64,000 nucleotides of DNA from Onchocerca volvulus (GCA_000499405.2 HG738138.1:12649208-12713207); one strand, 5' to 3'; counted from the first letter of the stretch, positions 45,601 through 60,900 are shown. Made by a program: numbers and translations. Notes: generated from the sequence alone by a model not told the origin.

Positions 45601-47840
45601 AGAAAATATAGACATTATTTTATAAGAGAGTGCATGAATGATTAAAATGAGTGGAATCAGTTAAGTGAGTGTGCAAACCTAATGTCGTCGGAAGGCTTAA
45701 TAAAGATGGCTAAAAAGAATTAAAACTTGTGTAATTTGAAAGGAAAAATTTCAATTTTTTTCATTTAGCTTCACTAATTCATCATTTTATCGTTACTAAT
45801 ACTAATCACAAGATTTGGTAGATTCTATCGTAACGCATAATTATTGAAAATTAAGTTTTGCATAACTGTATGATACTTCTGGATATAATCGAGCAGTAAT
45901 TAGATTTTCGCGATAAAAAAATTCGATTAACTGAATTTCAGATTTTTTTTCTCTTCATTCTTTAAATGAGTACTTCAATTTGGCTCAATTCGTATTAGAT
46001 AATAAAAGTCAATTTATATTTCAATTATAACTCTTTCTTTTGACTTTATAAGGTTTTTTCTCTCTTCAATTAAAACTAAAAATAGCTTGTATTTTTGAAC
46101 TTTCATTGCTATTTGTATGCAAAAAAAAAAAAAAAAAAGAAAGCGAGCATTTAGTTCCAGAGATTGTTGAGCTCATATCAAGTATGAGGAAAGTTTTTTC
46201 ACATTACTTTCATCATATCCACGAAAATAATTTTTTATTGGTTTATTGAATGTATGCAAGCGCTGTAATTCGCTGAAACGGTTTATCAAATTTTTCCTCC
46301 GTAATCTTTCGATTTTCTTCAATTTTTTTTCAATGACAGCAATCATTAATCGGTATTGATTTCATTATTGGGAACGATTAGGGAACAAGTGCAGCAAGTT
46401 TCTCAATATCATCGCCCATACTGAATTACATTTGACTAAATAGAATTGTGTGAGATGTACGAGTTCGTTTGTTTGTTCTGTTCGTTCCAATCCAATCGTC
46501 CAGGTTGTCCTTAAACTGCTCCATTCCCATTTTATCAAACGACCCATCAATATTAAAATGTCCTTTTTTTCCCCTTCTCCTGCCCCATTACAGAGGATCA
46601 TTTTTAACAAATCAAAACTAATTGATTTTTATTCTCTCCCTTTTTTCTCTCTCTATATTTTGTCTATTACTTGAGTATCGATATTATTATTCCATCATCA
46701 AAATCTATCTTGAAATCATCCCGAGATAATCATGACTAATCTTAACTTGTCATCATCATCTCTTTTATCTCTTCATTCATCCAAAACTTCTTGCTCAAAG
46801 AGAAAATTATTCGTTATCGAAAAGCTTACTATTATCTTATCTCAGTTTTCTTACTCTCTTCATTTGTTCATCATTTTAAAGTAATTTAATGACATATGTT
46901 AAATACTTTTACGGAGAATTAAATTCAAGCCGAAAAGTTTTGATTTGTCCTTTTTTAGAATTGTGATTGGGGGACAAGCGGATGAATTACTGAAGGGTCT
47001 GAATACAATTTATTAAATCTTTATGAAATTATTTGGATAATCATTCAGACCGTGTGGCAACTTATTAGCTAGTAAAAAAAAAAAAAAGTTATGGCCTTAG
47101 TTTAACTCATAATTCTTTGTCACCATGGAAATCATTAACTATTTCTTCAAGATTTCATACCTTTATAGGTGATGTCAAAGCTAATATTGACAATGAATTA
47201 ATTTCTGAAAATTGTTATTCTGAAAATTGAACTTCATATTACTGTCATCCTTTTCTGAAACTCAAAAACAAGCGGTAAACATAAACAAAATAGGCAAGTA
47301 GAGACTAGACGGATAAGTTGAAATAAATGAAAAGGCGACATTGTATAGACGTAAAATAAATGCACAAAGCAATCAGATGAAATATTATTTTTATATGATG
47401 CATTTTTCTCTCCTGTTTTTATTCCGCCTTTTTTTTTTGAAAAGAAAAAAAATGTAAAAAGTAAAATTTTTAGAGAGGATGAAAAGAAGCATTTTGAAGT
47501 GTACTTTATGAAGGGAAGCTAATTCAGTTGGTAGCTATGTGATGAAGTAAATTTTTATATTCATCTAAACAGAGGGGACATAATTTTGTTTTTCTTTCTT
47601 TTTTTTTAAAAAGTTTATTCTTCAACTGATGAATGAATAAGAGAATCTTAAAGTGGTCTCGAAATGAAAAAAAAAAGAAGCAAATACAAAGAAAGATGCT
47701 GCTACGGTATATAAAAAAAAAAAAAGGGAAAACAAGGAATTTGTAAATGTTTCCATATCTCATTTCATCCAATTTCAGTCTTTCCTAATATTTATCTATT
47801 ACAATAATTAGAAATTTTGTTAAGCATCAAATACTCTTTA
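39663..47840. other. Gene-poor region, no supported gene
   Basis: About 8.2 kb. ORFs at 44411-44605 (64 codons) and 45339-45611 (90 codons) on the plus strand have less biased composition than their neighbours but no recognised motif, signal peptide or splice partner. Other ORFs follow pyrimidine or adenine tracts. Confidence 0.35.
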
Positions 47841-47841
47841 T

Positions 47842-47843
<2 letters not shown>

Positions 47844-47911
<68 letters not shown>
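47844..47911. repeat. (TG)n microsatellite
   Basis: More than 30 TG units with one TA interruption near the end. Confidence 0.97.
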
Positions 47912-48904
47912 CCCTCAATTATATTTCAAACTTTACTCTAGTGTATTATAAATGAAGAAGAAGGAAGCTCACTTCTTCCTTGTTGTATTATTAATATTTG
48001 AGAGGATGGATAAATTTTAAAAGTATTACAGCAATAGCAATTGTAGTAATTGGACTCGTAGTAACAGTTGGCATATAGTTGCTACTAATATAATGTCATC
48101 ATCAAGTGATGATTAACATATGCATAAATATATTGATCAAATTTAATGCCATATGATGTTGTTATATTCAAATGCAATAAAGTGATTTCAAATTTACACA
48201 TGATTATGCTAATCAGGTCTTGTTGCGCAACCTCTTCTTGTACTTTTTCATGCCACCAAGTTTCGCCACTTTTTTTTTGCTTTTTCGTTTGGCTAAATTT
48301 TGTTTGTTTACAAATTTGTTCAAAAATTAAGTTATGTGGAAAAAAGAAAAGATAAAAAGAAATTCCTCAGAATCTCTTGCTTTATATTTTATAAGTTCCT
48401 CTTATATGATAATTTTACTACTTAATTTAAAAAAATTTTTTCGTATTAAATAATTGATTAAAAAAGAGAAAAAAAAAGTCTTGAATGCTATCGGAAAAGT
48501 TCTAATACATTTAGAAAATTTTCCAAATCAAAAATATCATCTTATCGACCTCATTCCTGTTCTTTTTACTTTCATTAAGTTGTAATTTTGTGGAATGAAT
48601 TAATTCAACTTATTGACTTTTCCGTGAAGTTATTTGATTCAATATAGTGATAATTTATTGTTTATTTATATTTATTTCAAAGGACTACCAGTAATCATGT
48701 ACAGTCAGCGGTGAATCAGTGAGCTCTGTTAGACAGTAATACTTGCAATAATCTGCTTCAGGAATTCCTGATTTTCCTGATTTTCGATCCATCTTATAAC
48801 CTCAAATAGATCGATGAATGCGACCACTGCATGATTGGTACCATTCTCCATCTGTTGTCTTTTCAGCGACATCTAATCACACATATGGAACTGGAGGATA
48901 GTGA

Positions 48905-49012
48905 ATATTTATATATATGTATATATATACATACACATATATGGAGTGTTATCTATTCGAGTAATTTAATTAAGATGAAGAGTGCATTTGTAAATGTGTG
49001 TGTATGTGTGCG

Positions 49013-49045
<33 letters not shown>

Positions 49046-49095
49046 ATGTATATGTATGTGTATTTGTGTATGTGTGTGCATGTGTGTATGTGTAT
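48905..49095. repeat. Compound TA/TG simple repeat
   Basis: Alternating blocks of TA and TG repeats (TATATG, GTGTGTATG). Produces spurious Cys/Val- and His/Thr-rich ORFs on the two strands. Confidence 0.9.
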
Positions 49096-49099
49096 GTTG

Positions 49100-49390
49100 A
49101 TGGCATGTTTCAGGATGGTCCGGAGATGGGAGGTGAATTGGTGAGGGTGTGGCCAGCCTGACGCCTTCTCCGTTTCCATGGGGCGGAGATGGCCAAGAGA
49201 GCCTGAGGCTATTAAGGCCCCCGAGTAGGAATTTATTGTTCTGGCTGCAGTACCGAGGCGGAGCGATTATCGTTCGGATATTCTTTGAGAGAAGAGAAGG
49301 GCAGGTCTTAGCGTCCTTGTCTCACATTTTTTCCAACTTGATGTATCTGTCTGTGCGGTGCTTTGTCGCTAGTTGCAGTGTTCATTGCTG
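49100..49390. other. GC-rich island of unknown nature
   Basis: A stretch of about 290 bp conspicuously richer in G+C than its surroundings, flanked on both sides by TG-type simple repeats. The plus-strand ORF at 49149-49391 (MASLTPSPFPWGGDGQ...) is open but has no splice signals or recognised domain. It could be a short exon, an ncRNA or a repeat remnant. Confidence 0.45.
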
Positions 49391-49399
49391 ATGTTACGT

Positions 49400-49495
49400 T
49401 GATATAGTATATATGTGTGTGTGTTGTATGTGTATGTGGTATGTGTGTGGGAGTATGTGTGTGGGTGTACATGCGTGGGTGTATGTGTGTGAGAC
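49400..49495. repeat. Degenerate TG-rich simple repeat
   Basis: GTGTGTGT, GTATGTGTGTGG and GTGGGTGTA blocks on the right flank of the GC-rich island. Confidence 0.9.
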
Positions 49496-49890
49496 ATTAA
49501 AATGATGCTTAAAGTTATAGCAAGCTTAGAGCTGTAATGTGAATTGAACTGTAAGCATTGATAGCTTATATGCTTGATCAAGTAGAGGAATGAAAACCGG
49601 CTTTCGGCAATAGCACCTGATCGTTCTTACTTTACCGAACAACTCGAAGTTGCACTGTAATGCGATTCTGCATTACTGCTGGTGACATATGGTATGTCAC
49701 ATTTCACTTCCATTGTTGATTGTCCTCTTATTACTGTTGCATGCTCACGTTAACCTGTCACGTGGAAGTATTAATGTTGTTTTCTAAAATGGCAGATCAC
49801 TTTCGAGATTTGAGATCACTCGAGATACTTGTATTATCAAATATTATTTATCATTCTGAAGACTATCTAGTATTGTATTACTCACATACA

Positions 49891-49943
49891 CACATATACA
49901 ATAATATGTTAAAAAATACGCACATATACAATAATATGTTAAA
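49891..49943 (+). repeat. 30-bp tandem duplication
   Basis: The unit CACATATACAATAATATGTT plus AAAAAATACG at 49891-49920 is followed directly by a second copy that diverges after 23 nt. Confidence 0.9.
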
Positions 49944-51299
49944 TATTCCACGATTTTGTACTTATTTGTTTAATTATCCGTTGTTAAATTATTTTCGAAA
50001 TGTTTATTTTTCCCTAACGAATTCATCATCGCTTTTATTTCATCACCACTGCATCTCTTTTTTTTTTTCCTTTTTTTTTCCTCTCTTTCTCTCAGGGAAA
50101 GAAGTTTCTGAGTGTAGATAGATATACTATTATTCACTTTGTTAAAATCCAATGATCGAATCACCAGGGAATCAAAAGACTTTTTGCAATTAATTTCTAC
50201 CGATAAAAAGAGCATTCAAAGAATTCATAGAATGTTTGGGTAGTTCGTTTAGTGCTTCCCATAAATTTTCAAATTTCTATGTTTTGTCCTACCATCATCT
50301 CTTCTTCCGTCACGATTATTGAACGTAAATTTTGCCACTGCCTCTTTGTTTTCACTTTTACCTTGTTAAGATAAACTCTCGTCTGGAAATTGCTGATTTG
50401 GAGTTTTATTCCATTCTAAAAAGGTTCGTTTTAAATTTGATTGATGTGACGAATCCAAGTTAATTTTTCTCAACTGCTGTCGGAATTCAATCTTGCAAGC
50501 AAGTATTTAGTTAACTCTATTTTTGTTTTTCTTTTTTCAACAGCTAAATCTTGAATAATTTGCGATAAATATATCCCTTACTCTTCGATAATAATTTAAC
50601 TATAGAAGGCGAAGAAAATATGATACGAAATTAATAGTGAATTTTGAACATTTAAATGAAATGGAATAATAAAAATAACTGGATATCACTTGCATAATCC
50701 AAGCTTAATTCAAAAACCCTATCTCCTTTATAATCAAATATAGATCAACGAGAAGCAACTAAAAATGAATTGGAAAAAAACAGAAAATTAATAAGTTCTA
50801 AATTTATTCTTGAACTCACTTCCAGTTTATAGATCCCCTAAATGAATATAAATTAGAACTGTGTCATTGTTTCCATCTATGAATTGCATTAATATTCAAG
50901 AAAAGAGAAAGAAAAAAAAAAAGAATTGGCGTAACATATTGTATAATTTGTTGTACAAATTCGAATATTGGATGACTTTTTATAAGATAAGCTGAAATTT
51001 TAAAAGTGTATTGTTTTTTTCTTCCTATTTTTGCGAAATGTAACATTTGAAAAATTTATATTTGCGATTGTCAATTACAATTTGATTTTGCTGTTGGATT
51101 TTTGAAAAGCTTTTTTGTAGATTCTTTTCATCTAATCTCTCGTCCATTCAAATCGCTTTGAAAACTCATCCATTGATCGATAGTTAATTGTTTTCAATTT
51201 TATGTCAAAAATTGTTCAGACATACGCTTGTTTATCATTTGATTTTAAAATAATTAGATGTAAAATACGCAACAACTTTTTTGTTTTCCATCAAAATTT

Positions 51300-51427
51300 C
51301 ATATTATTTAATTCATTCAGTCGCGGTTTTTCTCCTCTCCTCCTATCTCCCGGTCGCCATACTTTCTCACTCCCGCTCCTTTACTACATCACAAACCACT
51401 CAAGCCACTTATGATTGTTTGGTAAGT
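51300..51427 (+). promoter_or_regulatory. Possible 5' UTR exon or promoter of the Shisa-like gene
   Basis: A C/T-rich, GC-elevated stretch ends near a strong donor (TTTG|GTAAGT, about 51421) and lies 490 bp upstream of the Shisa-like ATG. An AAG acceptor sits immediately before that ATG. It could be a non-coding first exon; inference only. Confidence 0.25.
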
Positions 51428-51911
51428 GTGCACTTGTTTATTTAATTATTGATCAACTCCGTTAAATTCGTTATTTTAATCGCTTGTCTCCTCCTCTGCT
51501 ATCCTGAGATAATTTCTCGAACATATGCCGAGAATGAGCACTTCAAGGACAATTTTCTTGCTCGTTTTAAATATCATAAAGAGTTGCTTATTTCATTATT
51601 AACGACTTCATCAGAATAGAAATTACGTGAGGTAGAAATATTATGAAATAATTATAGATTTCATAGAGATAAAAATAAGAAATTGCGTTTTGTAATCGTT
51701 TAAATCGGAAAATATGTTCGTGAGTAATGCTTACATTGGTTAAAAAAAAAAAAAAAATTTTTAAATTTCATGTTGTGTCGATTACCCTGTCATAAAGCAA
51801 TTTGGTCAAATTTTAAAAAATGAATTAATGGACTTCAGATGGCATCGATAGCGTCATGTATTCACTGATGAGCTAGAAATTTGATCATTATTCTTTCTTT
51901 GATAACAAAGA

Positions 51912-54900
51912 ATGGCTTCATCATTTCGTTGTTCGACGACATTTCTTGGTACATTAACTACAATTCTATATTATCGCTATATTATTGTACCGCTCATACT
52001 TGTATTACGCATTGTTGATGCGGTAACATGTCCATCCGAATCATCCGGTTCCGGTGTTAGCGGTAGCAGCAGCAGTAGCAGCAGTTTGAATAAACCAACA
52101 GCACTTTCCAAACGGAAAGTATGTCCAGATTTTAAGGATAATGAAGATGAGAAATACTGCTGTCCATCTCATATCATACCCGGAAGTTACTATTGCTGTT
52201 CTCAGGAACATCTCCATAAAATCGAAGCCGAGCAAGCAGCTGAAATTAGGCGACAGTTCATCAAGAAGTTAGTTCTTTTCATTTTCCCTTTTCATACTTT
52301 GCTTCCTTAGTTTCCTCTTTGTTAAAATCATGGCATAGAATTTCATTTCCTTTTAATTATCCATTCCTCATCTTTCCTCCCTTTCTCTTATTGCTATAAC
52401 GAATGCTCATCCTTATACTTGATCCGGTTTCATCATTAAGTCCTCTTCTCCTTCTCTCTTCATTCCTATTAATTCCTATTTCATGTTTTCCATTCTTTCA
52501 TTTCCTGTCCAATCCGACTCATTACGGAGAATGCAAATATAAGTTGAATGAAAACGAAAAAAAAAAAAGAGAAGAAATAAGACATCTCTATTGATTATTA
52601 TGGCTGCACTGAGGAATGTTTTGGTATATTGATGCTTAGGCTGCTGCTTTTGGTACGGCAATGATGATGGTGGTGCTAATCTAACCTAGCCTGAAATAGA
52701 TTAAGCCATGCCTGAAAAAGTCTTGTGCTTTTTCGTATATGCATTAGTTGTGAGCGGATGCCTTATCCTTTTCAGGATGAACAATGTTACCAATGAAAAG
52801 AGCGGTATTTGTTGTATAAAGAGAAAATCTCCTTGTCGAGAAGTAATTTAGTTATATTTGATGAGATGATTAAATCTTTTTCTCTCTCTCCATATCATCA
52901 AAATATAATTTCGAAGTTCATGTGCTGATTTACCGATCATTTATTAATTGAGCCTTTTACAATCTAATTTAATTAAAATATAAATATATCAGCAATGAAA
53001 TAAATCATCTGTAAATTCATTTATAGATGCTTTTTTTTCCTTTCTTTTCTTTGCTTTTGCTTTTAACCATATTAACTTTACATAGAATTTGCATTGATGA
53101 TAATTAATTTATGACTGAGCAATGTTAAGCTATGAATTTTATGGGCATTTCATAGTTTTATTAATTACTTTGGATTTTCTTTTCACTTTTCTTCTTTTTC
53201 TCCTTCCTTTTGCATTTTAATAAGAAAGATTTTTTTTCAAAATCGAAGAGTTACACTGAAATTATGTCGGAACATTTCCATGGAAGCAATTAAATCTCAG
53301 TGTAATTGTCGTTTAGATTCAGCCTTAGCAGTATGGAAGGAGAAGAAAAGAAAGGAATGGGAATATTGGAAAGGTAGTTAAGCTTCGTTTGAAACTGAAT
53401 AAGACTTTTGTTTCTTTTCACGAACTAACTTTTTTGAGTGAAGTCAAATATAATTTGAAAGGTTGCTTGTTAATGGCTTTTCATATGGCATTTAAATCTT
53501 GACATATGAAATTCTCAGCTATCATTATTAACACTTGCCGGTTGATGGTGGATATATTGGGATAAGTTGAAGAATTTCGAAAGTAAATTAATCTTAAAAA
53601 ATTCCTCAACATGATTTCATTGATTTATCACAAAATTTGATGAAAATTCCATCATCAAATGAAAATGGTGGGATAAATTTCCGGAAAAAGATGAATTAGA
53701 ATAAATGGAATAGTTTGATTTCTCCAACTGTGGGCCACTTTTCGGATGGACTTGCTATGACTATGTCAAATACATCAAAATAATTTGTATTGATTGACTG
53801 GTCACTTTTTATTTGATGTCAGTTTTATTATTACTTTTTAAAAGAATAAAATTCTAGTGACACTCAAAAGATTATTGAAACTATCCAATTAATTTCAAAA
53901 TAACTTTCTTCATTTTCTACACTTACATCAATCACTTTTGAAACAGACTTTTCTGTTGTCTTTAGAAAATTTTCCAGTAATGATCAAATAATGAGCACAT
54001 AGTTATCAGTAAAAACCAATTGGAAATAAACATGAAATTTAATAGTAATTTTGGAAAGCTACATCGATTCATTGAAGACTATTCAAAATTTACAGGAATC
54101 GATTATTCAGTCATTTCATTTGTCCTGCTACTTACAGATTTGTTTGTTTTTTCTTTTTTTTTTTTATACGGAATGTTGGATGCTATTTGAAGCATACAAT
54201 GAATGAATTTTGAAATCAAGAATATACAGACAAATGTTGCAATTAAATAGGATTTATTCAAAAGAAGAGAAAGAGAAAAAGAGAGAGAGAGAAAAATTGA
54301 GAATTTATAGTGTTTTGGAATATTATTGCTTTAGATTTATTGTTATATGATATATAGATGAAATAGTCATATTCTAGGCTACATTATTGTCCATTCAGGC
54401 AATTAGAATGAATGATAATCTTTAGTTAAATCGTTTTCGTTAAACTTATTATAACTATCTTGGAGCTATCTGTTTTAATGATAATAGTATTAATTCCATC
54501 GCATGGGTCTTTTTACTGATGTCCTTCCATTCTATTTGTCGTTTGACCTTTATTTACATCTTTTTGCCTGTCTGTTTGGAAGTTTATCTGTTATAGAGCA
54601 TTACTTGTATATATTTGAATGCAGGAAAGAAGGGATGAAGGCGATTCGTCGTTGAAGCACTCAAGTGTTACTATTACTAGTACTATTCAAAGTGCTTATT
54701 TATATAGTAGCATTTTATAGCTAAGCATCGTAAGGAAGATTTGAACAAATCAGCAAATGAAAATTTTTCAAGCCTTTAGCTCCTCTTTCTTCTCATCTCT
54801 TGCCTTATTCTGGACCGATCCTCAAATTCAAGCGTCATGTAAGCATTATCACAAATTAGATTTGTGGAAGAAATGAAAAATACTTGAATTTCTTGAAGAG

Positions 54901-57900
54901 AATCTCGACATTTTCTTCAAATTTCTTATGCAAATTTGAAAGCACACAAACATCTTTGGTATGAAAATAAAATTCTAAAAGTGAATTTAATTTGTAAAAT
55001 CTTTGCGAAATTTTAGATTTCAAGATTTCCTGGAAATTTTGTAATTTGTAACAAATGTGTATACATACAGCTTCCCAATTTCCTGAGAAAATTGTTTGAC
55101 GACAATTTTTTAATCTAAAATGTTGAAAAAAAGTGCCAATTTACTTTATCTTGCAATTACAGGATGACATTTACGGGATTTTTACATTTAAGAAAATATA
55201 ATTTAAAAAAAATATATAAGTAAAAAAAATAGTCATTACTTATTATCATTTTTTATATCTTAAAATACATAGCAAGTAGTTTGCTAAATGCAACAATTTT
55301 GGTGACAATATAATTGTTTTGAAACTAATTATTTACTTTCTGAATGAATAATGCTTTACTTTTGCATAAATTATTCCTTTTTACTCGAAACTGGTAACTA
55401 CAAATAATACTCATTATAAATCATCCAATATATATGATAACGGTCTTAGAATACAACCAACAGATCAGTTTTTCATAGTATTCAAATATCCCTTGGAATT
55501 TCTTTGTTGACACGTCTTCATGACTCTTAAGTAATACAATTACTTGTCCCAAGTTTTTTTTTCCAGATCAACTTGTAATGATTTATTCAAGTCCTTAATG
55601 AATAAATTGTTTTGAACAAAAAAAAAAAAAGCATCTCTGAATTCTAGATGAATGGGTAGAAGTGAAAAAAGATTTGATATCATGTTTTTGACACTTTATC
55701 ATTTGTACTTGTCATGTTATCCTCTTAAATAAAATTTAAAACTGCGGAAGAAAGACACCTGTCGTTGTAACGTCACATTTCTATCTCTATACTTTGGCAG
55801 TATTTCAAAATAGGCTTAATAATCAGATGCTATTTCAAGAAATTGTCTTGGTGTGAATCTTTTAAAATGAATAGAATATTCTATAGGATTTTATGATTTT
55901 ATATGATGATTTCTAGTCTCTGTATCATTTCACTTTTTTCAATCAAACTGAAAATTGTTTATCAAATTTTGGTTGGTTATGGAAGAGTAATGCTATTGTG
56001 ATAACTGATCGTACTCTTGAATTTTGCAGTGAAATTATGAGCTTTTTTAGAGATTGCTTCATCAAATCAGATAAATCTCTTGGATAAGATGCTCAATAAA
56101 ATTGCCATCGTTCATTTGCAATATTTTCAAAAAGTCCTCTCAGTTTATTCATTGCCGTCAGTTATTACCTTTTTTTATCATTTAAAATATTCTAACCGTC
56201 ACGCAATGACTGTGACTAATGAAATTTCAAAAATATTCACTAAAAAAAAAATTTTTTTTTTCTTACAATATTTCCACTTCTTTCTTTTACAGATTTTGGG
56301 ATTTTTCATCAGAATGCATGACACAATGACGAAAATTACGAATCAAATTTTGATTAAAACTTTTTGATAGCTACTAGATAGAAATCTATTCCAGTAAAAG
56401 ATTTATGAGTTATATAGAATCCGGAAGTTTTAGAGTAATTCGTAAAACCATAGTAAAATTTCAATCGTTATTTTAGCATGAACATTTTTTAAAATTGTTT
56501 TCAAAAGCAAAATCTCAATCAATATTTTAGCATATTAATGAAACATATTATTGATTATTGAAAATCATAATTAATTGTTGTTATTTTTATTACTTACTAT
56601 ACCCAAAAATTTCATCATGAAAATATTTACATTTTATTCTTATAAATAATTCTGAAAGTTAGAAGATTTGAATTTGAAGAATACAAATAAACAGTTATAT
56701 ATTATCGTTTATTTCATATACCTTTAAAGATTATTGTTCATTCGCTTTAAGATTTATTGCTTGCAACATCTAAAAGCAATTGCGTAACTAATGTGGTAAT
56801 TAATTTTAAATAGATTAATTCCAATACGGTTAATGAGGATTGCGTTACAGGAGTATAATTTAAGATAATGACGGCTACAAGGTAAGCCGAAATAAATATG
56901 ACGATGACGATAACAAAATTACACCTGTTTTATCTGTGAATGTCTACATATAACATATTTGTCATCAAGTAGCGATAACAATAATAACAGCAACACTAAT
57001 TATAACGATGATGGTGATGATAATAATAGTAATAATAATACTTTGTAACCCTAATACCGCAAAAATCATGTTTAGTTTGTCAATATCTTTAACGAAATTA
57101 TTTATATTTGTTTGTCTATAAGTTTAGTGATACATGTACATGTATTACTAAATAGTGATAACAATAACAGCAACAACAGCAATAACGATGATGCTGACGT
57201 TGATGACAAAATACTATGGCAACAATAATATCACAAAAGGCATATTTAGTTTAACAGTATCATCATCATAATCTTCATCATCATTTTTCAGATTCAATAC
57301 TGACATAACAGAAGTTTAATTATAAATGCATCAGTGATATGTTACGGTTTCATTTATCATTCATCTTTGTTCAAAAGTTAATGAGGTAGCGTAAAGTCAC
57401 GAATGTCTTGTCTACTGCAATTAACAGTATGAGAAAATCAGCTTGACATGAAAAAGGAAATTTAAAACGAAATAAGGGAATGCATTGTGGATTAATCTGC
57501 CAGATCTGTCCATGAACCAATTTCATTACTAATGAATTCTAGGACGTTGGAAGTAATTAATTAGCCAAGCATTGATTAGTCCTGTTTAGTGAGTTAAAAA
57601 AAGTGGATAGTTAATTAGGCATAACATTGTGTCACATCATTGTGTGTTCTGAAGCTTGAAAATAAACTTTGTCGAATATTTGCAACAAGTTTTTGGCATC
57701 CAGAATTTCCTACATGTAATTTCAGTCTAAAAGTACAATTTGAAGGAATGGAAAAAATTTCCTATGGACTAAATTGATTTAATTTTTGGTTTCTCTTACA
57801 TTTCACAAACTTACGCTTGAATTCAAAATTAGCCACTATTTTTCTCTTCCTTGTAGTGAATTTTTCTAGTCATACATTATGCTAAGTACATGTGTAAATT

Positions 57901-60900
57901 ATTGAGCCAGAAAAGATGAATTACTTGTTTTTAAAATGATGTATAGTTTGTTCGTCTTTTTGACGAAGAGAAATCATACTACTATAAAATAAATAATAAT
58001 TAAATTAAATATCATGTTTCTCATAATTGATGCGTTTAACTCTTCATATTGGTTAAATAGCCGTTGAAATTTTGCCCAAATTTTGTCCCAGTAGTTTCTA
58101 TCCACTTTGATAGATAACTTTTTCGATAGCTTTAGCAAAGTAGTAGCGCTCGAATTAGATCCGAGAGGAATTATCTCATTAGCAAAGTGCAATATTATTG
58201 TAATCAAATTTACTGAAGTTAAGTTTTTTGACTGTTTAAATTGTGATATTAGAGATTTGAGGTGAAATGGATTGAGAAATTGTGATACCAATTTTAGGAT
58301 TTCCAATCATTAACCATCTTTTTTAATGAACATTAACTCAATTTTCCGCTTTGAATTTTGAAAAATCGGAATATCATAAACCGGATGAAATTTTGATCGT
58401 CTTTCTCTCTGGAAGAAAGAAAAAAATAGCTGGGTTTTGTTTGTGGGCATAAAATAGATGAATGGTTTTTAAAAAAATAATCACAAAATCGCAATGTAAA
58501 ATCTCTTGAATCCACGGCTATAAGACTATTTAATGATTTTCCGAAAGATGCATATTATAATTCTAAAATTTGTAAAAATTCTCATAAAATAGCATAAAGA
58601 TTAAAACTTTATTGAAAAAAACAAAATAGCTTATCTGTTCTATTCCTCAGTATCATCACTTTCTGCAATTGTTGTTTGCTTCATTCAAGTAATTTTGGCA
58701 ATCACAAATTTTGGTGGCGTCTAAAATTATGATTCCGATCTTTGATTTTTTGCATTTGATTTCAAAATTTCATTGGAATTTAAGCTTTCGAACATAGACA
58801 GTTCAGTAAATGATCGTCACAAATATTTTTATCAGTGAGATAAGAAAAAAGATAGAAGAAGGAAGAGATTGAAAAGATTGAGGTATTACTTTCTACTCTG
58901 AACCTTTTAAAAGTTATTTCAGTGCTAAACTTTTTCTTCAGTGAATTCAATTTTCACTTATTTTTGATCATTTCAGCTACCTCGCTGTAATTATAGTTGG
59001 CGTAATTGGTACAATCATACTGTTGACGGTAATGACGATGTGCCTTTGTAAAAATCTTTCATTTTGTCCCATGAATGCTGCCAAATCAAGTAATTTTTTT
59101 TTTTTCAGATTTTGTATTGAATGTGATAACTTGAATTGAGTCATGTTTTAAAAGGAAAATGTATTTTTTGAATTTTATTGTTTTAATTTCCCGAGATATA
59201 AATTTTTTTGTTTTAATTTTTATTCACCTTCAGCATTTTCAGCATGCTCAACAGCACAGCATGCTCAGCAGCATTATCGTCCTGTAGATACATTATCCAC
59301 GAAACCGGTCACTTATGAAGGTTTCTTTTTTTTTCAGATTTTCGTATATTATGCGCAGCTACACTTATCCAAACCTTAAATTATTAATATTTCCACCTGA
59401 TAAATGAGAGTTTCAAATGTAAGAAAGAAAACAAAACAAACCATTTGTTTCACAACGATTGCTTATGACAAAGATTTGTTTTGCAAATATCTTAGATGGT
59501 TATAGTTTACCATGTATATGGTGAAAATTTAAAAAGAATTTGTAAGTGCCATATACATTATATAGCCATTCCTTTTCCAAACTTATTGTTTGACAATTTA
59601 TGCCTTTTTTTTCCTAGTTTTTTTTAATGCTAAAAGCTGGGATGCTTTATTTGATTAAATTCATAAATATCCCATGGGAGCATAAATTTTGAAGTGTTAG
59701 TAAGAAGAAAGATTAGGGAGGAGGAGGCGAAGGGAAGAAAGAGAATTAACTAATACGGATGGGAAATGAAAAAAAAGCGAAAAAGTAAGGAAACGACAGA
59801 ATTTTTGCAAATTTCCCAATGGAATCCTTTTGTTTAATGCTTGCTAAGCTTCAAGCTTAAAGCTTGAGGCAGAGGGAAAAAGCTTTCTTTTTTCTTCTCG
59901 TTCATTTGTTAATTTCGATGGACATCATTGAAATCATCTAATGAAAAAGCATCGAAAAGAAAAATCATTCCAGTCATTTTCGAAATCTTCTTGTTTTGGA
60001 AATTTTAAATTTTCCCTCACTAACTTTTTGAACAGAATTGATGCTCGACCATTATTTTTTTTTTCTTTTTTTATCTTTCTTTTCTTTTTCTTTTTATCCG
60101 AAAGTTATTATTTCGCTGCTCCAAGAAATACTCAATATTTGTTGCATACCTTTAAAGATCGTATCAAAGCTTCAGAATGATATAATGGTGCTTCGTTTCA
60201 GATAATAATAAGAATTGAATTTTGATTTGAAATTTAAATTCAATGTCTGAAATAATAACACTAGACTTTATTCTTAATTATATGTTAATCCGAAAGCAAT
60301 AATTTTGAAATGCAAAGTGAGCTTTAAGAATTATGATTGTTAGTCGATCTTCTGTTGAACTGTGAAATACAATTCAAAAATCTACCCTTTTCCGTTTCAC
60401 ATTATCCGTATTATTTTGAAATTCAATCATCATAATATAGGACAACTTTGCTTATACTCTTGACCAAATTTCTCTCCTATGGCACTTGGGATAAACATCG
60501 GTAAGTTTCAAGAACTGAAAGCAAAACTGAACTTACATTGCCCAATAATCTATCTTCTAAATTAAGCTTCACTAACTTCATAAAATCTGTTCGAGAGTTC
60601 TGAATGGAAGAAATTTTTTTTTTAAATTCTAATGAATGAAATTCAAAATTTTCGTATTTTCATTGTCAAATAGTCATAGTGAAGTATGAGAGTATATATA
60701 ATAGTATATATAACTCTTAGTCTTTGAGCTTTCCTCTCAATTTATTGAATAAATCTTTGTATAGAAAACTTTTAAAGAGAATGTGCATTTTGGTCAGATG
60801 AATGTTTGGACATATCAATCGTGAATAGCCATTTAGGCATATTTAAACATTATCTTTGCTTGAAAAAATATGAGAATTGAACGAACGGATAATATGTGAC

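Larger units (their letters stand above)
52268..58976 (+). other. 6.7-kb first intron of the Shisa-like gene
   Basis: Mostly unstructured A+T-rich sequence. Holds a diverged local duplication at 56955-57270 and a 110-codon minus-strand ORF at 58306-57974 of unknown status. No RNA gene was recognised. Confidence 0.6.

Noticed and set aside
48831..49179. Overlapping Cys/Val-rich and His/Thr-rich ORFs on both strands
   Set aside because: They are translations of TA/TG simple repeats.
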